DNA from: Amblyornis subalaris
Lineage: Eukaryota > Chordata > Aves > Passeriformes > Ptilonorhynchidae
Direction of reading: 5' to 3'
Assembly (NCBI GenBank): GCA_018881555.1
Contig: JACAXG010000025.1
Coordinates: forward strand, 8,129,899-8,193,898
DNA length: 64,000 bases
Both the position numbers and the translations under genes were made by a program. The notes under the pieces were generated by a model that did not search any database, was not told the DNA's origin, and saw nothing but the letters and a program-made list of their open reading frames with translations. How positions within the stretch are numbered: the stretch's first letter is position 1; each line of letters begins with the position of its first letter. Below are positions 61,401 through 64,000 of the stretch, one piece after another.

Positions 61401-63927
61401 CTAACCCCAGAAGCTCTGATAACTTTCATTCCTTTACCTTTGCTCTTGAATTTAATCTCCTGGCCTTCTGATGCTTCCAGGCTCTGTGGATGGCTCTCAA
61501 ACCGAGGGGGAATTCCCAGAGGCTCCCTCTTCTGCTNCATTACAGCCTCCCGTGCTCCAGATCTGTTTTCTGTTTCTCTGGTCCTGGGACTGACATGCCC
61601 TGTCAGAGGTGGAGTTTCTTGAGCGGACATCAGGAGCTGCACAGCCCTTTTCCTGTTTTCACCCTGTCTGATGGAAGTGGCCTGGGGTTCTGCCTTTGGT
61701 TCTGGTTGCAGTTTGACAGATTGTAGGGTGATGGTGCTCGAAGTTTTCTGCAAGACTTGAGGTCCCTTTTTTCCTTCTTTATGCTCTTGAGGAGACACCA
61801 CGTTGGCTTCCTGGTGCTGTCCCTGCTTACTTTCTTTGGTTTCTCTGGTGATGTAAAAGGACTCTTTCTTTGCTGACACCCTGTCTTTGGTTTCAACCAT
61901 GAGTTCTGTGCTGCTGGATTTCAGCTCTTTAGCAATCCCATTGCTAGTTGCCTGTTGGAATTCTGAATTTTCAACAGCTTTAACGGCAACTGTGGTTGGT
62001 TTTGATGGCACGCTGAAGGAAAATGAGAAGTTTAGTGATATATGACACTGTATAAAGACTCATTATCAGCAATGATATAAATTATAAGCCCTTAGCAAGA
62101 AGGTGAAGTGATTAGCCTTCAGATTCTTTCACACTGATCAAGAACATGGGTGAACGAGGTGAAGTGAAAATCTTCACAAATGCAGTCACAGCTCAGACAC
62201 TATCTCAGCTGAGCAGTTTCTGGATACAAATCCACTGCTCAAGTTCTAACATTGTTTTGTGAGTCAGACACTAACCTTGCACACACTGCTTTAGGTGGGA
62301 AGCAATTACACGAGATCTGAATGACCGTGATGTAACACTATTTGATGCTTTATTAAATTGAGGTCATGTACATGTCATAGCTCAAAATGTCATATGAAAT
62401 AAGTTCCCTAAAGCGAAATGAAAATGTAAACTGTGCAGTGATTTTACTATTTCTAATTATGGTGTCTTGTAATTTAGGTAATTTCAAAAGAAGACTGATA
62501 GGAAACTTGACCACAGTCTAGGGGAGGGAGAAGGAGTGCTGGAAAATTAAAAACTTGACTGGATGTAACAATATCAGCTATGGATTTATTAGGAGGAGTT
62601 TCTCAGAATTATGATTTATCTGCTGCTCAGCCCTTTGGGGGCACAAGAGTAGCTGACTAACTGGGAACTTGAACCTAAATTTCCTTCATTGAAGGTGACT
62701 GCCTTGATCACTAAGCTATTACCTGTAGAGCACTTCCACTCACACTTCCAAAGTATTGCTCCAAGGCAGAATTGCAACATATTTGAAATAAGGGAAGTAA
62801 TTTCTAGCCCAGCTCTGTTTTGCTATACTTGGTGCTATTAACTTATTCTCTCAGGGAGACTTGGGATATTTATTGGGGTACTTTCTTCAGCTGGAGTTCG
62901 ATGTACTGCTTGAGATTTGCAGTTACAACTGTAAGATTTCTACATTTTACAAAATATCTTTTTTGTGTGTGTGTAGATAAATGATGGAGGATGCAGAACT
63001 AGTCTGGAGAATCGAATACATGGGGAATTTTGCCTGTAAGGCTGCACAGTTTCATTTACACTAAACTTACTTTCAAGTATGTTCCTAAAAATCACAAGAT
63101 CTGAAAAACAGAGTAGCACAGCATTTTCAATTCCACTTTGCAGTTAGGACAATGTGAACATGCCATTTTGAAATCTCATCCAGGGCATGTGAGGACAGAT
63201 TAAACATCCTGGTGACTGTAAAGCAACTGGCCTTCATCAAAGTGTCTTACACAGACAGCCTTGAACTTTTCATTCCTGCATTTTCTATTCATGAAGAAAA
63301 GTAATTTTATAAAATAATTTTTAAAATATTACAGTAATTTAATTTAAAAAATCTTGATAAAGGTGTATAATATTAATTTTTTCCTTCTTGTTACTGTACT
63401 CCTGCTTTTGGATGTATTTTCAGACAACAGCAAAGACCACAGCCATACCATGTTTAGTTTATGACAGGAAAGAACAACCAGATCAGTAATGACAAGGTGC
63501 ACCCAGGCTGTTAACTCCAAAAAGGAAATTTGACCTTCTGGTACAGAGTGTAATTTCTCCTCATATAGGTTTCTTTTTCAGATTACACAACTTTTTGGGT
63601 ACATGGGAGCAGTGGGCATAAAACCATATGAATTTTGCTTTCCTGAACCAGACCAGAACTCTGTACTTCATGTTGCCACCAGTTCCACCAACTATTTCAT
63701 AGGAGTCTACCAGGACAGCTGAATTTGGCAGCAAGAGAGCATCTTATTCCAAGCAAACACTTTCTAACTTCCAAATACAGACTGACCCCCCCTAAAATGT
63801 ATCACTTTGTGAGGAAAGCTCATTCAGTAAATGTCAAAATTAGTGCACTGCAATTCAATAGTCTGAGAAAGTACTCCAGTAAAAACATACCATAGTGGCT
63901 GGGTATATGTGTCAGTCTTATCGGGAC
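10390..63927 (-). CDS. MYLK: Myosin light chain kinase, smooth muscle (long form), 12 internal coding exons; partial at both ends
   Basis: Joined on the minus strand: 63891-63927, 61438-62012, 59576-59779, 58400-58534, 51420-51572, 35023-35160, 34177-34374, 32744-32990, 24963-25043, 23714-24603, 13565-13681, 10390-10470 (2,856 nt, about 952 codons). Every junction has AG/GT borders and the phases agree throughout. The product is the Ca2+/calmodulin-dependent kinase that phosphorylates the myosin regulatory light chain and binds actin, driving smooth-muscle and non-muscle contraction. Seen here are five Ig domains, five DFRxxL-type actin-binding repeats and linkers. Missing, and expected outside the window, are Ig1-2 (above 64000) and FN3, kinase, calmodulin-binding segment and telokin Ig (below 1). 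The conceptual protein closely follows what I recall of chicken MLCK, with scattered substitutions, so this is a bird but probably not a galliform. Two codons contain an ambiguous base (61537, 32834). No stop or frameshift is seen. Confidence 0.97.
11170..11617 (+). repeat. CR1 LINE, 5'-truncated 3' end
   Basis: About 450 bases that follow the avian CR1 consensus as I know it. They run from a segment with ggctggagcgcctctcctat through aagaaattcttcactgtggg and gtccctgcccatggcagggg to the terminal gatgatctttaaggtccctc and ttctatg. CR1 is the dominant non-LTR retrotransposon of birds, and copies are nearly always 5'-truncated. No reverse-transcriptase frame survives. It is inserted antisense to MYLK in intron k-l. 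Confidence 0.93.
11634..11654. repeat. Small hairpin, 8-bp arms
   Basis: ctaacaag / cttgttag with a 5-base loop, 16 bases beyond the end of the CR1 copy. Confidence 0.85.
13565..13681 (-). CDS. MYLK: MYLK exon k: second half of the seventh Ig domain
   Basis: 117 nt, phase 1-1, acceptor tttgtgcag|GGACACTC and donor GTAGAAG|gtaagt. It encodes (G)TLCSLTIQKAVPEDGGEYK, then CIAENPAGKAECACKVVVE. The Cys after E-Y-K pairs with the LQC Cys of exon j, so this Ig domain has a complete disulphide. It is separated from exon j by a 10-kb intron. The local sequence is GC-richer than the flanking intron, as expected for coding DNA here. Confidence 0.96.
13682..23713 (-). other. MYLK: MYLK intron j-k (10.0 kb)
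   Basis: Splits the seventh Ig domain. It holds a (CAAA)n stretch at 16571-16592. A pyrimidine-rich, moderately GC-rich patch at 14460-14760 is open on both strands but has no recognisable protein or paired splice sites. Otherwise I see ordinary AT-rich intron. Confidence 0.85.
16571..16592. repeat. (CAAA)n simple repeat
   Basis: Four to five units of caaa within an A-rich stretch. Confidence 0.9.
23714..24603 (-). CDS. MYLK: MYLK exon j: DFRxxL actin-binding repeats, Ala/Pro/Lys linker, start of the seventh Ig domain; start codon of short MLCK
   Basis: 890 nt, phase 2 to 1, acceptor ggatcatag|TGGGAGGG and donor CAAGAAG|gtaaat. After a GRESASSGEQ linker come five repeats of about 28-30 residues: DIRGVL (24459-24476, degenerate), DFRDIL (24375-24392), DFRANL (24291-24308), DFRSVL (24207-24224) and DFRSVL (24123-24140). 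In MLCK the DFRxxL motifs bind F-actin. The Met codon at 24309-24311, immediately before DFRANL, is by homology the start of the ~130 kDa smooth-muscle isoform, which therefore keeps three of the repeats. A low-complexity Ala/Asn/Pro/Lys stretch follows, then FTEKLQDAQ, LVLQCRIS and VTWTLDSK, the first half of an Ig domain with its Cys and Trp. The tandem KPxxNAKP repeats of human MLCK are absent. Confidence 0.98.
24309..24311 (-). promoter_or_regulatory. MYLK: Likely translation start of the short (~130 kDa) smooth-muscle MLCK
   Basis: The Met codon directly precedes the DFRANL repeat, in the same frame as the long form. The short smooth-muscle MLCK of chicken and mammals begins with MDFRANLQRQ, so this codon is its likely initiator in messages from an internal promoter. 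Context is fair: G at +4, C at -3. Confidence 0.8.
24604..24962 (-). other. MYLK: MYLK intron i-j (359 bp)
   Basis: The shortest intron in the window. It ends in a long pyrimidine tract before exon j (ctctctctttcttttcttt on the minus strand). It contains a perfect CArG box and a TATAAA (24695-24774), which makes it a candidate internal promoter region. Confidence 0.88.
24695..24774 (-). promoter_or_regulatory. MYLK: Candidate internal promoter: CArG box and TATAAA in intron i-j
   Basis: CCATATAAGG (24765-24774; CCTTATATGG on the gene strand) is a perfect CC(A/T)6GG site for serum response factor. A TATAAA lies 64 bases downstream in the gene's direction (24695-24700). A start site 25-30 bases after it, near 24665-24670, would give a message running directly into exon j with a first coding Met at 24309. 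In mouse the 130 kDa MLCK is reported to come from a CArG-dependent promoter inside the gene. Use of this site in birds is inference. Confidence 0.45.
24963..25043 (-). CDS. MYLK: MYLK exon i: last strand of the sixth Ig domain and start of the linker
   Basis: 81 nt, phase 2-2, acceptor taaatatttcag|GAACCAAG and donor CAGAGA|gtgagt. With the split codons it encodes (R)NQVGECSCQVSLMLRESSA, then STVEMLR(D). The ECSCQVSLML strand closes the Ig domain begun in exon h and matches human VGECSCQVSLML. It was found by searching for the missing end of that domain. Both splice sites and both phases fit exons h and j exactly. The two perfect CArG boxes of the window's candidate internal promoter lie on either side of this exon, 538 bases upstream and 189 bases downstream. 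Confidence 0.93.
25044..32743 (-). other. MYLK: MYLK intron h-i (7.7 kb)
   Basis: Its 3' end, near exon i, carries a CArG box plus TATAAA (25554-25590), listed separately. The remaining sequence (25600-32743) has no exon, repeat family or RNA gene that I recognise. Confidence 0.85.
25554..25590 (-). promoter_or_regulatory. MYLK: Candidate internal promoter: CArG box and TATAAA upstream of exon i
   Basis: CCATATATGG (25581-25590) is a perfect, self-complementary CArG box. A TATAAA (25554-25559 on the minus strand) follows 21 bases downstream. A start near 25525 would place a non-coding first exon between the TATA and exon i. A CCAAT-type ATTGG lies at about 25508-25512, downstream of that predicted start. 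It is a second candidate for the short-isoform promoter, or an upstream enhancer for the site in intron i-j. Confidence 0.4.
32744..32990 (-). CDS. MYLK: MYLK exon h: most of the sixth Ig domain
   Basis: 247 nt, phase 1 in and phase 2 out, acceptor taaactacag|AACCTC and donor CTCAG|gtatgt. It reads EPQDGIQPWFISKPRSVTAA, then NVLISCAIAGDPFPTVHWFK, then ILQNEDIFTLVLRNVQSRHA and GQYEIQLR. The first disulphide Cys and the Trp are present. The usual second Cys after G-x-Y is replaced (YEIQL), as in the human protein. An ambiguous base at 32834 leaves one residue undetermined (ANG: Lys, Met, Thr or Arg). The final codon is split with exon i. Confidence 0.97.
32991..34176 (-). other. MYLK: MYLK intron g-h (1.2 kb)
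   Basis: No repeat or RNA gene is recognised. It separates the fifth and sixth Ig domains. Confidence 0.9.
34177..34374 (-). CDS. MYLK: MYLK exon g: second half of the fifth Ig domain
   Basis: 198 nt, phase 1-1, acceptor tatatttttcag|CTAACCC and donor GTTCAAG|gtataa. It encodes ANPPPEIIWLHNGKEIQE, then FHFEKKGNEYSLYIQEVFPE and DTGKYTCEAWNEVGESQTQA. The core Trp and the second Cys (Y-T-C) are present. Only the Cys of this half exists, because its usual partner in exon f is Val. The match to mammalian and chicken MLCK is very close, which makes this one of the best conserved stretches of the window. Confidence 0.97.
34375..35022 (-). other. MYLK: MYLK intron f-g (0.65 kb)
   Basis: A short intron splitting the fifth Ig domain. 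Nothing beyond the splice signals is recognised. Confidence 0.9.
35023..35160 (-). CDS. MYLK: MYLK exon f: Lys-rich linker and first half of the fifth Ig domain
   Basis: 138 nt, phase 1-1, acceptor gacttcacag|AAAAGAAG and donor GTATCAG|gtgcgt. It begins with a basic linker (EKKSSKKGESPQAAK) and continues with FAPIFLKGLTDLKVMDGSQV and MTVEVS. The B-strand position that normally carries the first Ig disulphide Cys is Val (MTVEVS). The same is true in mammalian MLCK (MTVQVS), so this is an old feature of the domain and not a sequencing error. A 16.3-kb intron, the longest complete one in the window, lies upstream. Confidence 0.96.
36876..36923. repeat. Purine-rich tract
   Basis: 48 bases of A/G with one interrupting T (36898), made of ggaaaa/gaagaa blocks. 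A second purine-rich stretch follows at about 37055-37085. Confidence 0.9.
41764..41840 (-). repeat. CR1 LINE fragment, minus orientation
   Basis: Sequence around gtttggaaggaacttctgga and ccagcccccagctcaagccg resembles the complement of a CR1 3' end of the type with ...CTCCAGAGGTCCCTTCCAA. It is short and diverged, so its limits are approximate. Confidence 0.65.
42783..43030 (+). repeat. Possible solo LTR remnant with TATA box
   Basis: The stretch contains ggggatataaaaaggaggcc (TATAAAAA at 42852-42859) followed by a pyrimidine-rich segment with gctctatcctgcagctctgc, which resembles the core promoter and R/U5 region of an avian endogenous retrovirus LTR. No internal viral genes, target-site duplication or clear TG...CA ends were found. 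It abuts a CR1 copy. It could instead be an unrelated TATA-like sequence. Confidence 0.3.
43033..43241 (+). repeat. CR1 LINE 3' end
   Basis: Diagnostic pieces are gttgagcactggagcaggct, then ggccaggagttggacttgat and gatcctgatgggtcacttcc, and the terminal ttctatgantctntg. It is a different CR1 subfamily from the copy at 11.2 kb. Its last 60 bases closely resemble the tail of the SINE at 57.4 kb. Confidence 0.9.
43328..43650 (-). repeat. CR1 LINE 3' end, minus orientation
   Basis: Begins with tagaatagac and continues with aacatctagtccagctgcct, gttccagtgtttgaccaccc, cttcctaatgtccagtcaga and cctatcactggatcccaggg, the complement of a CR1 3' region. It lies tail to tail with the plus-strand CR1 ending at 43241, separated by about 85 bases. 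Confidence 0.9.
47300..47417. repeat. Degenerate AT-rich short repeat
   Basis: Irregular reiterations of cctgatt(a/c) and aaattcata over about 118 bases. No constant period, so it is best described as a decayed minisatellite. Confidence 0.7.
47544..47572. repeat. Inverted repeat, 10-bp arms
   Basis: attttcatat (47544-47553) and its exact complement atatgaaaat (47563-47572) are separated by 9 bases. Confidence 0.9.
49151..49190. repeat. 20-bp tandem duplication
   Basis: Two copies of caaactgagcactgcatgaa in tandem with a single mismatch (actgc/actcc), preceded by a partial copy (gaatgaa). Confidence 0.95.
51420..51572 (-). CDS. MYLK: MYLK exon e: second half of the fourth Ig domain
   Basis: 153 nt, phase 1-1, acceptor tctgtctgcag|ACCAGCC and donor CAGAG|gtgaat. 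It encodes DQPIQYAHSTFEDG, then LTVQDALPEDDGIYTCLAEN, then a final CSAQVTV strand. The second disulphide Cys in the D-x-G-x-Y-x-C motif pairs with the Cys in exon d. The intron separating the two halves (51573-58399) interrupts the domain between the C strand and C' region, the same relative place as in the other split Ig domains of this gene. Confidence 0.96.
56360..56393. repeat. Simple repeat, CACACC-type
   Basis: cacacacagacacacccaca followed by further cccaca units; a short microsatellite. Confidence 0.9.
57381..57515 (+). repeat. tRNA-Ile-derived SINE with CR1-like tail (TguSINE1-like)
   Basis: The head resembles tRNA-Ile: gtgctaataatgtcaaggtc followed by a B box ggtttgatcc (57429-57438), with an AAT anticodon in the loop ctaataa. 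The tail, gagttggactcaatgattct then tgtgggtcccttccacctca and attctgtgat, matches the CR1 3' end at 43.2 kb in this window. A tRNA-Ile head on a CR1 tail is the structure of TguSINE1, a SINE reported in passerine birds. The A box is degraded, so the 5' limit is approximate. Confidence 0.85.
57630..58172. other. Assembly gap (543 N)
   Basis: A run of undetermined bases in intron d-e. Both flanks are markedly GC-rich (for example ccgaaggcgtgggggcagca on the left and cagcgcgctctgccggacac on the right), unlike the AT-rich surroundings. This suggests a GC-rich or tandemly repeated segment that was hard to sequence. Confidence 0.99.
58400..58534 (-). CDS. MYLK: MYLK exon d: first half of the fourth Ig domain
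   Basis: 135 nt, phase 1-1, acceptor ggttttaaag|GGCCTA and donor CTCAATG|gtaagg. It reads PKVEEVAPCFSSVLKGC, then EGQDFVLQCCVGG, then HITWLLN. This gives the A to C strands of an intermediate-set Ig domain, including the first disulphide Cys (LQC) and the core Trp. It matches the human segment EVAPSFSSVLKDC...ITWLLNG. It lies only 228 bases from a 543-base assembly gap on its downstream (intron) side, and the surrounding DNA is more GC-rich than the rest of the window. Confidence 0.95.
58535..59575 (-). other. MYLK: MYLK intron c-d (1.0 kb)
   Basis: No repeat, exon or RNA gene is recognised. A strong polypyrimidine-to-AG acceptor is not obvious before exon d (ggttttaaag), although the splice position is fixed by phase and homology. 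Confidence 0.85.
59576..59779 (-). CDS. MYLK: MYLK exon c: rest of the third Ig domain; orthologue of the human exon skipped in MLCK2
   Basis: 204 nt, phase 1 on both sides, acceptor tgtctag|TTTCAGG and donor CAGAA|gtaagt. It encodes VSGKPKPDVEWFKEG, then IYEEDGIHCLW, then DSGSYSCAAVNPKGQ and a WLLTV strand. The Ig Trp and second Cys are present. Because it is symmetric it can be skipped without a frame change. The matching human exon (about 69 residues) is alternatively spliced: it is kept in MLCK1 and skipped in MLCK2, and it carries two Src-phosphorylated tyrosines. Here the first tyrosine (in IYEED) is kept and the second position is Cys. A second AG 6 nt further in (tttcag) could act as an alternative acceptor. 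That would shift splicing by exactly two codons, but the chosen site keeps the conserved VSG. Confidence 0.95.
60080..60240 (+). repeat. CR1 LINE fragment, diverged
   Basis: Segments such as gaagtttctgtctgaacaca, agtgctggcacaggttgtgg, ctggaaatactcaaagtcac and ggctgcatgagcaggg follow a CR1 3' region in order but with gaps. The terminal ttctatg-type end is missing. It is an older copy than those at 11 and 43 kb. Confidence 0.8.
60792..60866. repeat. 37-bp tandem duplication
   Basis: Two adjacent copies, 60792-60828 and 60829-60866, share aaaactgca, an A-run, gaagaagagaagcgttcc. They differ by one substitution and one extra A, so the duplication is recent. Confidence 0.95.
61438..62012 (-). CDS. 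MYLK: MYLK exon b: Ser/Thr/Lys-rich linker and first strands of an Ig domain
   Basis: The acceptor is ttttccttcag|CGTGCC and the donor is GCAAAG|gtaaag; length 575 nt, phase 2 to phase 1. It encodes about 192 residues of low-complexity, charged linker between the second and third Ig domains. Landmarks are a block containing VLQKTSSTITLQ, which is also conserved in mammals, and a run of KREPLGIPPRFES. The last part, SLEASEGQEIKFKSK, forms the first strands of an Ig domain completed by exon c. At the place where Ig domains usually carry the first disulphide Cys the bird reads Ser. The ambiguous base at 61537 makes one codon NAG (Lys, Gln, Glu or, if T, stop). Sense is overwhelmingly likely because the frame is open on both sides. 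Confidence 0.95.
62013..63890 (-). other. MYLK: MYLK intron a-b (1.9 kb)
   Basis: AT-rich intron. It contains the tRNA-like SINE relic near 62.7 kb (listed separately), a short GT-rich patch near 62963-62975 and an AT-rich stretch around 63300-63380. No other coding segment or RNA gene is recognised. Confidence 0.85.
62640..62730 (-). repeat. Ancient tRNA-derived SINE relic
   Basis: On the minus strand an A-box-like tagcttagtgatc (62706-62718) is followed, 43 bases from its start, by a B-box-like ggttcaagttcc (62664-62675). This spacing and the two motifs are those of a pol III tRNA-type promoter. The intervening sequence does not fold as a good tRNA and no conserved anticodon stem is seen, so it is a SINE or tRNA-pseudogene relic, not a working tRNA gene. 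It is unrelated to the tRNA-Ile SINE at 57.4 kb. Confidence 0.6.
63891..63927 (-). CDS. MYLK: MYLK exon a: 37-nt micro-exon of the linker after Ig2
   Basis: The acceptor is a tttcag directly before GTCCCGATAAG, and the donor is ATG|gtatgt. The exon enters in phase 1 and leaves in phase 2, reading (G)PDKTDTYTQPL(C). The final Cys codon is completed by the first base of the next exon. The peptide corresponds to the start of the linker after the second Ig domain in avian MLCK as I recall it. At 37 nt it is far too short for ORF finding. It is supported by the splice sites, by phase agreement with exon b and by the peptide match. The preceding exon must end in a single G and lies outside the window. 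Confidence 0.88.
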
Positions 63928-64000
63928 CTGAAACATAAAAGAAGAAACAGGTAACTTATACATACAATACCGTACACAATTCCATAATTTTGAAAGATAT
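63928..64000 (-). other. MYLK: MYLK intron upstream of exon a (partial)
   Basis: Only 73 bases are visible, ending in the acceptor ttttatgtttcag of exon a. Nothing else is recognised. Confidence 0.85.

Larger units (their letters stand above)
59780..61437 (-). other. MYLK: MYLK intron b-c (1.7 kb)
   Basis: Contains a CR1 fragment on the plus strand (about 60080-60240) and a 37-bp tandem duplication (60792-60866), both listed separately. The rest is ordinary AT-rich intron. Confidence 0.88.

Noticed and set aside
1..64000. Bacterial-type features (CRISPR arrays, operons, ribosome binding sites, insertion sequences)
   Set aside because: The window is vertebrate nuclear intron/exon DNA, and no regularly spaced repeats or dense ORFs are present.

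Overview
The window is nuclear DNA of a bird, most likely a passerine. Two signs point there. The 12 recognisable exons encode an avian-type myosin light chain kinase (MYLK, smooth-muscle/non-muscle MLCK). The interspersed repeats are CR1 LINE 3' ends plus one tRNA-Ile-derived SINE with a CR1-like tail, which resembles the TguSINE1 family known from passerines. There is no sign of bacterial or plasmid organisation: no operons and no dense ORFs. Most open frames are intronic noise.

The whole window lies inside one gene, MYLK, read on the minus strand (5' end toward 64000, 3' end toward 1). Twelve coding exons (a to l) run from 63927 down to 10390 and join in frame with GT/AG splice sites into about 952 codons, roughly the middle half of the ~1,900-residue long MLCK. 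In order they encode: the end of a linker after Ig2 (a, b); an Ig domain split over b/c; an Ig domain over d/e; an Ig domain over f/g; an Ig domain over h/i; the actin-binding region with five DFRxxL-type repeats (j); an Ig domain over j/k; and a Lys/Pro-rich linker (l). The first two Ig domains lie beyond 64000. The FN3 domain, kinase domain, calmodulin-binding segment and telokin lie before position 1. No frameshift or premature stop is seen.

Exon j contains the Met codon (24309-24311) that by homology starts the short ~130 kDa smooth-muscle isoform. Within 1.3 kb upstream of it are two perfect CArg boxes (CC(A/T)6GG), each followed by a TATAAA. This is a candidate internal, SRF-driven smooth-muscle promoter.

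The introns hold CR1 fragments (about 11.2, 41.8, 43.0-43.6 and 60.1 kb), the SINE at 57.4 kb, an older tRNA-like SINE relic at 62.7 kb, a possible LTR remnant at 42.8-43.0 kb, small tandem duplications, simple repeats and a 543-base assembly gap (57630-58172). I recognise no second protein gene and no functional RNA gene. The 10.4 kb at the left end (1-10389) is intron with no exon I can recognise.
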